Positions 8,362 through 17,060 are shown, numbered from the stretch's first letter. The stretch: DNA of 64,000 bases from JAVJSU01 sp040219275 (GCA_040219275.1 JAVJSU010000059.1:1-64000), one strand, 5' to 3'. Numbers and translations are program-made. The notes: generated by a model from the sequence alone, not told the origin.

Positions 8362-8724
8362 TTATTCAGGGTCGATTAATACGAGCGTGCCCGCATTCGG
8401 AATCCAGCCGCAGGTGTAGCCGTCTTCAAACGTGACGGGTGTGATTTCCACCATCGGACGTGGAGAAAGCGTCGCATCGAAGTAAATCAAGCGTCCCTCG
8501 CCCTGCAAGCAGACTTTCTCGTAATGGTCGAAAAATTGATCGCCACCCTGCTCCCAGACATCAATCGCTAAAATCACGCCGTAGTCGATCAAGTCTTGTG
8601 GAACACCGCCAGAATTATATTGCCACGCGCCATTTTGCATATGAACGGTTGCATAGACGTTATCCTGCACGCCATAGGCTTCTGCGCGGTTTTCGGTTGC
8701 GGTGGCGCTCCATTCGTTGAGAGA
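8362..8724 (-). repeat. Shared C-terminal module, copy 3
   Basis: 120 codons plus stop. Slightly more diverged than copies 1 and 2 (for example L-S-P-R-P-M-V-E-I-T in place of T-S-P-R-Q-M-T-E-I-L), with the same Cys pair and C-terminal tail. Confidence 0.9.
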
Positions 8725-9729
8725 AGGCACAGCAATTTGTATGATTTCAAAGGTTGTTTCGCCGGTTGTTGGGTTCACAACTGCGGCTTGAGGCATTTCA
8801 ATCGCGCCGATGTCACAGGCGACACCCTGCGGACGGGCTGTGCCGATCTGATCGTTGGTTAAGCCAGCGCAAGTTGGTGCGCCATCAATCGCCGGACTGC
8901 CTGCTAGAAGGGGATAATATGAGCCGTTAAACGCGCCGAGCAGAGGGTTTGTGTTGGAGCCAGTAGTTAAGCCGCAGTTGTTTACATCTTCGAGGTTGCC
9001 GCCGTTATCAACGGGCATAATAACACTACAAGTTGTCCCCGTGTTCCCGCTCATAATATTGTTGGTCATGGTGACGACACCACCCGCAACATTATCGTTG
9101 TTCACTACTGCTCCGTTGGGAGCAGAATTGCTGGAGAACGTGTTGTTGATAAGCGTCACTGTGCCCCCATAGTTTTGAATTACCCCGCCTTTATCACCAG
9201 CAGTATTATCAATAAATGTGCTGTTAGTGATCGTTAAAGGATAATTGGTGTTGATAGCGCCACCAAAAAATTGTCCGGTATTGTTGATGAACATGCTGTT
9301 ATTAATGGTGATTAGTGTGCCAACATGGTTAATGGCACCACCACCACCCGTGGTATTGTTATTAGAGAATATGCTGTTGTTGATGGTTATAGTTCCAGCA
9401 TTGTATAGTCCAGCACCTAAACCGGCTAAATAGCCATTGCGCACGGTGACATTGTTCAAGCTGAGTGTTCCAAATACAGTTAACACCTGAAACGTGTTCC
9501 CGCCATCTAGCGCGTAACCGTTACCATTGATGGTGACAGTAGCATTAACTCGTAAAGTCGCTGTAATCACACAATTATCGCTCATGGTGTACGTTCCTGC
9601 TGGAATAACACCACCCGTTACAGGTAATCCACCACAATTGGCGGCGTGGGCGGGTTGAATTTGAGCGGTGAAGGTGAGTGCGGATAGGATCAAAACGGCG
9701 AGAATCGCCATAATTCGAGATTTGGGCAT
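8362..9729 (-). CDS. Secreted right-handed beta-helix protein, tandem paralogue of 6844-8196
   Basis: 455 residues with a near-identical signal peptide (cleavage after A-H-A at about 29). A beta-helix of divergent T-I-N-N-S-x-F-x-N-N repeats covers about 30-255, a choice-of-anchor Q-like segment about 260-320, and the shared C-terminal module 336-455. The signal peptide, anchor segment, module and flanking DNA are far more alike between the two paralogues than the helix core. This suggests duplication followed by divergence of the exposed, possibly ligand-binding, part. ATG 9729 has AGGA upstream in the same context as its neighbour. No catalytic signature of a pectinase-type beta-helix enzyme was seen. 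Confidence 0.88.
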   Translation of the reverse strand: MPKSRIMAILAVLILSALTFTAQIQPAHAANCGGLPVTGGVIPAGTYTMSDNCVITATLRVNATVTINGNGYALDGGNTFQVLTVFGTLSLNNVTVRNGYLAGLGAGLYNAGTITINNSIFSNNNTTGGGGAINHVGTLITINNSMFINNTGQFFGGAINTNYPLTITNSTFIDNTAGDKGGVIQNYGGTVTLINNTFSSNSAPNGAVVNNDNVAGGVVTMTNNIMSGNTGTTCSVIMPVDNGGNLEDVNNCGLTTGSNTNPLLGAFNGSYYPLLAGSPAIDGAPTCAGLTNDQIGTARPQGVACDIGAIEMPQAAVVNPTTGETTFEIIQIAVPSLNEWSATATENRAEAYGVQDNVYATVHMQNGAWQYNSGGVPQDLIDYGVILAIDVWEQGGDQFFDHYEKVCLQGEGRLIYFDATLSPRPMVEITPVTFEDGYTCGWIPNAGTLVLIDPE

Positions 9730-9764
9730 GAGTTTTCCTGAGCATGAGAAGTAAAAGTATCCAC

Positions 9765-9770
9765 AGTATA
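9765..9770 (-). promoter_or_regulatory. Probable -10 element upstream of the 8362-9729 gene
   Basis: TATACT on the minus strand about 36 bases before the ATG, within the same conserved upstream block as at 8232-8237. Confidence 0.45.
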
Positions 9771-9876
9771 AAGGCAGGAGGGGGATGCCGGGGGTAAAGA
9801 TTTGCTAACTTAAGCTATTTTTCCGAAGTTCTTCAGAAATCAAAAAGCGCGTGGGGTTGGTTTATGAAATTAAAAA

Positions 9877-9913
9877 GGGGCAACCGGGTTTTTCAAACCT
9901 AACAGATTGCCCC
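9877..9913 (-). terminator. Intrinsic terminator of the inositol-3-phosphate synthase gene
   Basis: Stem 9877-9883 with 9907-9913 and an inner imperfect stem. It is followed by TTTTTA when read on the minus strand, and lies 36 bases past the stop codon. Confidence 0.8.
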
Positions 9914-9948
9914 TACGGAATACTTTGTTTTTAAGCCGCTCTATTGGC

Positions 9949-11157
9949 TTATTTCTTGCCCTTTTTGGGTTTGTCGTCGTCAGCTGGTTTGCTGTCTGAG
10001 GTCGGTTCGACATCAGAGCCTGCCACAGCCGGACGCGCCCCTGTGCCGAGTGAGCGATTTTCACCCTGCCAGATGAAGTCTTCACCCTTGATGTAGGCTT
10101 CCAGCATATCACGCGCAATATCATCCGGCGGTTGGATGGGCGGGGATTTGAAGAAGTAACTGCTCGGTCCTTCGATGGCTCCGCTCAAGCCACGATCCAT
10201 CGCAATTTTGGCGCAACGTACCGCGTCGATAATCACACCGGCGCTGTTGGGGCTATCGACCACTTCCAGCTTCAGTTCGATATTCAACGGCACATCGCCG
10301 AAGGTACGCCCTTCCATGCGAATATATGCCCATTTGCGGTCTTCCAACCACGGCACATAATCGCTCGGACCGATGTAGACATTGTCTTTGCCGATGTCGT
10401 AGGGCAATTGGCTGGTCACGGAGTTGGTCTTGCTGACCTTCTTGCTTTCCAGACGGGAGCGATCCAGCATGTTGTAGAAATCCATGTTGCCGCCCACGTT
10501 GAGCTGGCTGGTACGTTCCAACTTTACGCCGCGATCTTTGAAGAGATTGGTCAACACGCGATGCACGATGGTCGCGCCGACCTGACTTTTAATGTCATCG
10601 CCGATGACGGGCAAGCCACGTTCCACGAAACGATTTTGCCAGTACGGTTCACGGGCGATAAACACGGGGATGGCGTTGACGAAACCGCATCCGGCGTTAA
10701 GGATTTGCTCCACGTACCACTTGGTCGCCTGTTCACTACCGACGGGCAAATAGCTGACGACGACATCGGTTTTGGTGTCTTTCAGCAATTCGACGATGTT
10801 GGCGGTGGGACCTTCTGCTTTGGTGATTTTCTGGGAAAGATATGGACCTAAGCCGTCGTGGGTCATACCACGCGCCACGGTCACGCCCATGTTGATCGGG
10901 ACTTCAGCAAAACGCACGGTATTATTCTGACCCGACCAGATGGCTTGACCGAGGTCTTTGCCGACTTTATCGGAGTCAATATCAATGGCGGCGGAAAATT
11001 CAATATCTTTGATGCGATAGCCGCCAAGATTGGGGTGCATAATGCCGGGGATGATCTCATCGTCCTGTGCATCACGATAGTAGTGTACGCCTTGAATCAG
11101 TGACGAGGCACAGTTGCCCACACCGATTACGGCGACACGAAGTTTTTTATCACTCAC
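9949..11157 (-). CDS. ino1: Inositol-3-phosphate synthase (Ino1-type)
   Basis: 402 residues. It should convert D-glucose 6-phosphate to 1L-myo-inositol 1-phosphate with NAD, the first step to inositol lipids or inositol-derived solutes, in the cytoplasm. The N-terminal Rossmann motif V-I-G-V-G-N-C-A-S-S is at residues about 10-19. Family segments include V-N-A-I-P-V-F near 160, G-D-D-I-K-S-Q-x-G-A-T near 187-197 and L-N-V-G-G-N-x-D-F near 220. Length and order match the short bacterial (mycobacterial-type) enzymes. The last ~25 residues are an Asp/Lys-rich tail ending K-K-G-K-K, not part of the enzyme fold. The start is GTG with AGGAG eight bases upstream. It appears monocistronic, with its own terminator. 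Confidence 0.93.
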   Translation of the reverse strand: MSDKKLRVAVIGVGNCASSLIQGVHYYRDAQDDEIIPGIMHPNLGGYRIKDIEFSAAIDIDSDKVGKDLGQAIWSGQNNTVRFAEVPINMGVTVARGMTHDGLGPYLSQKITKAEGPTANIVELLKDTKTDVVVSYLPVGSEQATKWYVEQILNAGCGFVNAIPVFIAREPYWQNRFVERGLPVIGDDIKSQVGATIVHRVLTNLFKDRGVKLERTSQLNVGGNMDFYNMLDRSRLESKKVSKTNSVTSQLPYDIGKDNVYIGPSDYVPWLEDRKWAYIRMEGRTFGDVPLNIELKLEVVDSPNSAGVIIDAVRCAKIAMDRGLSGAIEGPSSYFFKSPPIQPPDDIARDMLEAYIKGEDFIWQGENRSLGTGARPAVAGSDVEPTSDSKPADDDKPKKGKK

Positions 11158-11379
11158 GTTGGTTACTCCTATGTTTTCAAATCTACTGTGTGTATAACAC
11201 GGAATGTAGCGTACTGTATCGCATTTCTTCAGAAAAAAGCAGACTGAACTTAAAGTTTACCTAATGTTTAATCTGATAAGGGTTTTACTCGCGGGCGTAC
11301 AGTATTTTGCGGGGAATGCGAAAATGCCCGGAGGCGGGGCAATTTCTAATAGCGTCAATAGTATATAGAAACGGACGTT

Positions 11380-11592
11380 TTATGTGGCATTGCGGCTACG
11401 AAGGAATTTGCTGATGCGCGGTTGTTGCCACATAATCAGCCCAGAGATGCCAAGTGCCGGAAAGAGTACGAGTTGGATGAGCACTTCGAGTACAGAACCA
11501 TCTCCCCATGGTCCGTAGATAAACACGCCCAGTACAATCGCCTCTACAAGATGAAGGACGCGCATGGTATTGCGTAATTGCCGATTATTCAT
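11380..11592 (-). CDS. Small membrane protein, 70 residues
   Basis: Two predicted membrane helices (about residues 11-27 and 33-53) flank a short Gly/Trp loop, with a basic C-terminal tail. GGGAG lies eight bases before ATG 11592. The family is not recognised. It is divergent from the AraC-type gene at 11724, about 130 bases away, and might share that regulator's control region; nothing directly shows this. Confidence 0.68.
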   Translation of the reverse strand: MNNRQLRNTMRVLHLVEAIVLGVFIYGPWGDGSVLEVLIQLVLFPALGISGLIMWQQPRISKFLRSRNAT

Positions 11593-11688
11593 AAGGTGTC
11601 TCCCGCTGAAAATTCCATTAAAATTTCTGACTATAACGTAATCATAGTCCAGAGAGAGAGAAAAATATTGCCAGACAACGCCATGTTT

Positions 11689-11716
11689 TTGTCATTTTAC
11701 GCCAATTTTTTATAAT
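11689..11716 (+). promoter_or_regulatory. Promoter TTGTCA-N16-TATAAT giving a leaderless AraC mRNA
   Basis: TTGTCA at 11689-11694 and TATAAT at 11711-11716, a near-consensus pair with a 16-base spacer. Transcription would begin about 11722-11724, on or beside ATG 11724. No Shine-Dalgarno site lies in front of that ATG, consistent with a leaderless message. Confidence 0.65.
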
Positions 11717-11723
11717 TGCTCTT

Positions 11724-12722
11724 ATGAAACTTCTTATCCCAACCATCACCATTCGTGCAGTCTTGAGCGGGCTTAACGCATTAGGGTTTGATGCCGCTGA
11801 GTTAATCGCCCCTACAGGATTGTCGATAACTGCACTCGAAAATCCATTCAACGCAGTACCGGATGAAATTTTTGGTCAAATCTGGATGCAAGCATTTCAA
11901 CAGAATCCTGCTACGGACTTACCCACACGCGCAGGCTTTGCCGTACCAGATGGCGCATTCGGCTTGTTCGATCATCTGGTAGAAAGTTCGGCGACGGTTG
12001 GAGAAGCCTTACATACACTGAATTTATTTTTGTGGTTGGTTGCGTCTCGAATGCGCCTGGAATTCACACATGATGATGGCGACCAGCTGTGGATTCGGCA
12101 TGAGACGGACGAACCCACCAACGCGATTACTGACCAGTGGACACTGGCATTATGTGCTCAACGTTTCCGGCGACGGATGGGAGCGCAGGTCATTAGTCAG
12201 GTCTATTTGACACAACAGGAAGCAGGGGCTGAAGCAAAATTTTCCGCGCATTTTGGTGTGCCAGTCAAACTGAATCACCGTCAATCAGGGATAAAATTCT
12301 TACCGGGCATATGGCAATCCTCGATTCCTGTTGCCAATCCGGTGCTCAAACAATCGCTGGAAGCAATCGCCGGTCAGGTTGAGATTCAAGCGTTTGAGCA
12401 CGCGCCATTGCACTATGTAGTGCGTAGTCGCTTACCGGAAGCAATTCGCGATCAACGATTTTCTGTGGACGATATTGCAAGTGAACTCGGTTTGTCTTCG
12501 CGCACTTTGCAACGCCAGTTAAAGGCAGAGGATATAACGTTTCAGCAACTTCTTGACCTTTATCGACAGGAAGAAACGATGCGTCTCCTTCATCAGGGGG
12601 AGCGATCAATGGCGACAATAGCCTACAGTCTTGGTTATAATGAGCAGAGTTCGTTTAATCGTGCATTTCGCCGATGGACGGGGTCTTCACCTTCTGCATG
12701 GTTACGCGACGCTCGCGCATGA
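11724..12722 (+). CDS. AraC family transcriptional regulator (arabinose-binding-like N domain)
   Basis: 332 residues. Residues about 15-200 match the Arabinose_bd-type N-terminal domain of OruR/FadR-like AraC regulators, which senses an effector. Residues about 245-330 form the double helix-turn-helix: the first helix pair includes D-D-I-A-S-E-L-G-L-S-S-R-T-L-Q-R-Q-L, and the second ends with the signature Y-x-x-x-S-S-F-N-R-A-F-R-R-W-x-G-x-S-P. It probably acts as a DNA-binding activator. The effector and targets are unknown; divergent 11380-11592 is the nearest candidate. The gene is convergent with the metallophosphatase-like gene that ends at 12751. Confidence 0.92.
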   Translation: MKLLIPTITIRAVLSGLNALGFDAAELIAPTGLSITALENPFNAVPDEIFGQIWMQAFQQNPATDLPTRAGFAVPDGAFGLFDHLVESSATVGEALHTLNLFLWLVASRMRLEFTHDDGDQLWIRHETDEPTNAITDQWTLALCAQRFRRRMGAQVISQVYLTQQEAGAEAKFSAHFGVPVKLNHRQSGIKFLPGIWQSSIPVANPVLKQSLEAIAGQVEIQAFEHAPLHYVVRSRLPEAIRDQRFSVDDIASELGLSSRTLQRQLKAEDITFQQLLDLYRQEETMRLLHQGERSMATIAYSLGYNEQSSFNRAFRRWTGSSPSAWLRDARA

Positions 12723-12750
12723 TACATCCCCCTAATGTGTTTTCAGTCCA

Positions 12751-13311
12751 TTACTCATCACTCTGCCGTTTCTGGAAAAAGCGGGCTTCACCGAGGATGA
12801 AATCGACGACTCCGGCGATGGTCGGGTCTTTGGGCGTGGTGGATGGCACATCATGGACGGTGGCGCTGTGCAGAGACAGTGGATCGCCGGACAAAATCAC
12901 CTCACCGATTTGCGCGGATTCTATCGTTTGCAAGTTAAGTATGCCATCCACGAAGGTTGTTTTCTGCTGTGCAGAGAGGTTGATCGTGATGCCGGAGGAG
13001 TCATCCACGAAAGGCGTGTTTTCAGCGAGTAGGGCTAATGAAACCTGTTCGGTCAGCTTCTCGCGGCTTTCATCAGAGAGCACGCCCGAAATATTTGCCG
13101 CATGAAAGCCCATGCCATCTAAGGCGATCAACACCGAGCGCCCCTCCGTCACCTCACAATGCCACACCGCAGGATCACATGACCCGCCAAGATCAACTAG
13201 CAGGGTGCGCCCCTCACCTTTGAGACTCCGCAAAACATTATAGATGCGCGGCAATCGGTCAAGATCACCGCGCAAATTTTGCGTGTAGAGGATTGTTAGC
13301 CGCGAGTACAT
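12751..13311 (-). CDS. Degenerate metallophosphatase/5'-nucleotidase-like protein
   Basis: 186 residues from ATG 13311, which has GGAGG about four bases upstream. The frame stays open to 13422 but that part only overlaps the preceding gene. The N terminus (L-T-I-L-Y-T-Q-N-L-R-G-D-L), then L-L-V-D-L-G-G and a D-G-M-G-F-H-A-A-N-I-S segment, follow the order of calcineurin-like 5'-nucleotidases (T-N-D-x-H-G, D-x-G-D, M-G-Y-D-x-x-x-x-G-N). The metal ligands Asp, His and the second Asp are replaced, so it is probably not catalytic. The protein is about one third of a full 5'-nucleotidase. It starts 16 bases inside the upstream gene's 3' end, implying translational coupling. Confidence 0.7.
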   Translation of the reverse strand: MYSRLTILYTQNLRGDLDRLPRIYNVLRSLKGEGRTLLVDLGGSCDPAVWHCEVTEGRSVLIALDGMGFHAANISGVLSDESREKLTEQVSLALLAENTPFVDDSSGITINLSAQQKTTFVDGILNLQTIESAQIGEVILSGDPLSLHSATVHDVPSTTPKDPTIAGVVDFILGEARFFQKRQSDE

Positions 13312-14699
13312 CCAACCTCCGGGCAACCGGGGCGCACAAAATATTCGTCGTCTACGCCTTCCGCCGTCCATCCCATGACATCCGGTGTGCTGACATTCCA
13401 CCACGCGATTCCGTCCGAACACACCGGACCATCCAGCACATCGAACCAGTCTCCGGCGGCGATTTGACCAACAACTTCGGCGGAGGTATTCGCTTCTGCG
13501 CGGACGTTGTTGGGTGTGGTGCCGAGTACAACGCCTGTCGATTGTGTTTCTAGCCGCAAATTCAGGACGCTCCCGGAACAGATACCGCGTGTTACCAGCG
13601 GGGTTTCTGTCGGTATGATGATCGTCTGAGTGTGTGTATTCAGGTAAATTACGAAATCTACAGTCAGGTCAAATGTGATGATGTCACCCTCGCCGCGCCA
13701 GACCGTTAATTGATTGGGTGTCTGCTGGATAACACCGTTCCCAAATGGCGCAAGGAAGGGTACAGTACCGGAGACTTCGGTTAATGGCATATTATCCGCG
13801 GAGCGAATTTCAAAGGTGAAATAAGGCGGCGCTTCGTTGATGGTCGGCTTGAGGAGGCGCAAGGAACTTTCCGGTGCGGCGATTGCATATTGCCCAAACC
13901 AACCGACCTCAATGTTCACCGGTTCACCTGTGACGCTATCCAGAAACACCCAGCTATCATCAGATTGATTGACCGCGATCACTTCCGGATCACCGTAGTG
14001 TGCCATGAAGAAGGTGTCGGGCGTGTCAAATTGCGGTGGGATGTCTAACCTCAGCGTACCGTCTGATCTAAATAGCGTAAAACCAACAATCGATTGGTTG
14101 AAATCATCGCCAAAATCGACAGTAGAAGCGAGTATGCCAGCCTGTGTCCAACTCCTGAGTTGTGCTGTACTCGACGCTAAAGCCTGCGCGGGAATTTCCC
14201 GATCACCAATGATTTGCTCTCCGGTCAGACGATCATAAATCACCAGCGTAGAGCTTTCTAAGCCTTCTGTCCATGCGAGATGTGTGCCATCCGGTGACCA
14301 GACAGGCAAAGAGCGGGTGATTCCCGTCGATAGGGTCGAGTCTTGTGGCTGTCCGGCGATGAGGGTCGATTCGCCATTTCGCAGATTGACGAGCACCAGA
14401 TCGGCAGGTAACTCACCACCACAGGGGCAGTCTGCGGCAATCTGATCGGCGAACACGTCGGGATCAGCGCGATAGACGATAAAATCGTTGGTGGGTGAGA
14501 GTGTCATCCCACGCAGTCGTGGCAACCCGGCGATAACCTCCGTCACCTCGCCCGTGTTCAAGTCGAATGCGATGAGCGCGTCGCCTTCAATATAAAACAG
14601 CTTGTCGTCCAGTCGATCATCCTGTGCAACCAGCGACAATGACCCCATCAACAGCACAATCCAACCGAGCAATGCAAGCCGGAGAATAGTCAATTTCAT
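13296..14699 (-). CDS. Secreted beta-propeller-like protein with C-terminal SH3-like domain
   Basis: 467 residues from ATG 14699, which opens a signal peptide (hydrophobic 4-22, cleavage near V-A-Q). A GTG at 14732 would add 11 residues. Residues about 28-370 contain TolB/WD40-type blades, for example S-P-D-G-T-H-L-A-W near 140. About 385-465 is an SH3b-like region with N-x-R-x-x-x-x-x-S-A-E-V-V-G-Q-I-A-A-G-D and a closing W-W-x-V segment, as in bacterial SH3 domains that bind peptidoglycan or proteins. Such propeller-plus-SH3 secreted proteins are common in Chloroflexota. It overlaps the metallophosphatase-like gene downstream and probably forms a two-gene operon with it. The binding target is unknown. 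Confidence 0.82.
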   Translation of the reverse strand: MKLTILRLALLGWIVLLMGSLSLVAQDDRLDDKLFYIEGDALIAFDLNTGEVTEVIAGLPRLRGMTLSPTNDFIVYRADPDVFADQIAADCPCGGELPADLVLVNLRNGESTLIAGQPQDSTLSTGITRSLPVWSPDGTHLAWTEGLESSTLVIYDRLTGEQIIGDREIPAQALASSTAQLRSWTQAGILASTVDFGDDFNQSIVGFTLFRSDGTLRLDIPPQFDTPDTFFMAHYGDPEVIAVNQSDDSWVFLDSVTGEPVNIEVGWFGQYAIAAPESSLRLLKPTINEAPPYFTFEIRSADNMPLTEVSGTVPFLAPFGNGVIQQTPNQLTVWRGEGDIITFDLTVDFVIYLNTHTQTIIIPTETPLVTRGICSGSVLNLRLETQSTGVVLGTTPNNVRAEANTSAEVVGQIAAGDWFDVLDGPVCSDGIAWWNVSTPDVMGWTAEGVDDEYFVRPGCPEVGCTRG

Positions 14700-14740
14700 G
14701 TGTTTAATGATCCTTTGTCTAACCGATGACACAATCTAGT

Positions 14741-15523
14741 TTAGCGATTTTTCCAATTCGCCGGACGTTTCTCGATGAAGGCGTTCATCCCTTCCGTGCG
14801 GTCTTCTGTGCCGAAGAGGATGTAGAAGTTGCGCTTTTCGTATTCTAAGCCTTCATGCAGGCTGAGTTCAAACGAGCGATTGACGGCATCCTTCGCCAAT
14901 TTGATGGCAATTTGCGACATCGACGTGACTTTTTGCGCCAGCTTGATGGCTTCGCTCATGTAAGTTTCTACCGGTGCAACGCGATTCACCAGCCCATATT
15001 TGAGCGCCTCGTCTGCGCTGAGTTTGCGATCCGCCAGCACCATTTCCATCGCAATCGCTTTGCCGACGGCTTTCGTCAGGCGTTGCGTGCCACCCGCGCC
15101 GGGGATGATCGCCAGATTGATCTCCGGTTGACCGAAGACCGCCGTCTCTGATGCGACGATCATATCCGCCATCATCGCCATTTCACAGCCACCGCCGAGC
15201 GCATAACCGGATACCGCCGCGATGATCGGTTTGCCGATTTTGCTCATGCGTGTCCAGTCGGTGATGTCATTGGTGACCATATCTATTGCCGAGGCATCAG
15301 CCATTTGCTTGATGTCCGCGCCCGCCGCGAATGCCCGATCTCCCCCCGTGAGGATGATACAGCCAATAGACGGGTCTTTATCGAAGGCTTCCATCGCGCT
15401 AAAGGCTTCTCCGGTGATCTGACTATTGAGCGCGTTCAAGGCTTTGGGACGGTTCAGGCGCACCACGCCCACGCCAGCAACGGGCGTTTCCACGAGGATG
15501 GTTTCGTAAGTGTTTTCGGTCAT
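14741..15523 (-). CDS. Enoyl-CoA hydratase (crotonase family)
   Basis: 260 residues, the usual length. It would hydrate trans-2-enoyl-CoA to 3-hydroxyacyl-CoA in beta-oxidation or a related acyl-CoA pathway. The oxyanion-hole segments A-F-A-A-G-A-D (about 64-70) and G-Y-A-L-G-G-G-C-E are intact. The two catalytic glutamates are at 114 (G-G-C-E) and 134 (F-G-Q-P-E), 20 residues apart as in the well-studied hydratases. A C-terminal F-x-E-K-R-P-A-N-W tail is typical. AAAGGA precedes ATG 15523. The gene just upstream in reading direction is unrelated (secreted WD40), so chain-length preference cannot be inferred from context. Confidence 0.93.
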   Translation of the reverse strand: MTENTYETILVETPVAGVGVVRLNRPKALNALNSQITGEAFSAMEAFDKDPSIGCIILTGGDRAFAAGADIKQMADASAIDMVTNDITDWTRMSKIGKPIIAAVSGYALGGGCEMAMMADMIVASETAVFGQPEINLAIIPGAGGTQRLTKAVGKAIAMEMVLADRKLSADEALKYGLVNRVAPVETYMSEAIKLAQKVTSMSQIAIKLAKDAVNRSFELSLHEGLEYEKRNFYILFGTEDRTEGMNAFIEKRPANWKNR

Positions 15524-15629
15524 TGCGTAAAAATCCTTTCAAGAGGCGATAAGTGAATTTATTGAATCCATATTTGATTATGATGATACCATTTTCTTGA
15601 GGATTTCGGATGCTAGATGAAATTAGAAA

Positions 15630-16802
15630 TTATCCATCCGTCACAGGGACAGCCCAGAGTCTAAGCGCATTGCCTGTAGCGGTAAGCAGGAAATACCCAT
15701 CCGGGCTAAATGTGGGGTATGTGTTTGGACCATTGCCTACATCAAAATATGCGCGAGCGCCAAATGCGGCATTTTCGACCTCGGCAATCGTAAACATTCG
15801 TGATGTTCCGCCATGAAGTGCGAAAAGCTCGCCGGTGGGATTAAAACTAGAGAGCAACGCACCGCCCGTTGTGTCCACTTCACGGATGAATTCACCCTTT
15901 TGTAAGTCCCAGATTACCGCGACATCGGTCAGACCAGTATTTTGACCGATGAGGGCTACCCGTTGCCCCGTAGCATCAAAGTAGACACGCCCATAACGAT
16001 TCCCTTGACCTTCAAGCCGGCTATATTCGGTGCCATCGCTAACCGACCAGAATTGAATCAGGCTAGGATTTTCCTCACGCGAAGTTTCCCAATCCTGCCA
16101 ACTCGCCCAAAAGAGGGTCGTCTCAGGATCGAAACCATAGCCGTTGAGGTTGCCTCCAATGGGGGATGCAAATTCGTAAAGACTCTCGCCGGATGCAATC
16201 TCAACCAAATTAACAGTGTCGTTTTGGCTGATGAGCACGTAGCTTCCATCTGCGCTCCAGACCGGATTAGAGTCTGATTGTATGCTGATGTCTGGAACAA
16301 ATTCTTCGCCGGAATCAATTTCGAGGATAACAAGAGTCCCCTCTCGAACCGTCGCAACTTGCTGAAATTGTGCGTCAAAAGCAGACCAATCATTGGCTTG
16401 GATTGTCTCTGATGTCAGCAAAATTTCCCCGGAGACAACATCCCACAATTGAAATGACCCATCCCAGAAGGAAGAAAGTAGCAGGCGTGAGTCATCTTCG
16501 CTAAATGTCAATTGTGTGCCGTCGATAGCTACGCCTAAAAAGGTTTGTTCGGTGGCAAATGTCTCAGCGTTTAAGAGTTGAATCGTGCCATCGTTGAGAG
16601 AAATCGCTAAATGATCTCCGGCGTGGCTAAATGTGCCTGTCACAAATCCGTTATCTGCCGCTTCCCACATCATAATTGCTTCTAAATCGAGGATGTTATC
16701 CGGCGAAATCGGCTCAAATGTAGATGTATCCTGTGCGTTAATATCCGGCGCAAGCGTTAGCAAAAATCCTAGCAAAATCACCATTAACATACTGTTCAGC
16801 AT
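15630..16802 (-). CDS. Secreted WD40-repeat protein
   Basis: 390 residues. The signal peptide is residues 1-23 (L-L-x-L-A-P-D-I-N-A|Q). About six or seven WD-like blades follow, with L-W-D (about 120), I-W-D-L, F-W-S-V and a closing L-R-L-W-A-V, plus S-P-D-G/N-P-T-G turns between blades. It is probably a single seven-bladed propeller exported across the membrane and used for protein binding; no catalytic residues are visible. GGAGAG lies seven bases before ATG 16802. The upstream gap (16803-17098) holds a palindrome CAGTTT-GT-AAACTG at 16990-17003 and the terminator of the next gene. Confidence 0.83.
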   Translation of the reverse strand: MLNSMLMVILLGFLLTLAPDINAQDTSTFEPISPDNILDLEAIMMWEAADNGFVTGTFSHAGDHLAISLNDGTIQLLNAETFATEQTFLGVAIDGTQLTFSEDDSRLLLSSFWDGSFQLWDVVSGEILLTSETIQANDWSAFDAQFQQVATVREGTLVILEIDSGEEFVPDISIQSDSNPVWSADGSYVLISQNDTVNLVEIASGESLYEFASPIGGNLNGYGFDPETTLFWASWQDWETSREENPSLIQFWSVSDGTEYSRLEGQGNRYGRVYFDATGQRVALIGQNTGLTDVAVIWDLQKGEFIREVDTTGGALLSSFNPTGELFALHGGTSRMFTIAEVENAAFGARAYFDVGNGPNTYPTFSPDGYFLLTATGNALRLWAVPVTDG

Positions 16803-17022
16803 GAGTTATCTCTCCGTGTCGAATAAGCTCAAAGTATATCCTGACTTCATAAGTAAAAGTATTAAAGATGGCGTTTAATTTATGGGGAGAAATAGGGGAT
16901 TGACGATACGCCCTTCCGAAGTTGGCGATGGCGAGACTGCTGATGAACAATTCTGGATTGTACGAGGTAGTGAGTTCCATAGTAAATGACAGTTTGTAAA
17001 CTGCATACCTGTCACAACTAAA

Positions 17023-17060
17023 AAACACGCGGGCGCAAAATCTCATGCGCCCGCGTGTTT
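17023..17060 (-). terminator. Intrinsic terminator of the 709-residue secreted protein gene
   Basis: A 15-base perfect stem (17023-17037 with 17046-17060), GC-rich at the core and followed by six T on the minus strand. Confidence 0.9.

Noticed and set aside
10132..10851. 239-codon plus-strand open frame
   Set aside because: Lies entirely antisense to the strongly supported inositol-3-phosphate synthase gene; its product resembles nothing and reflects codon bias.
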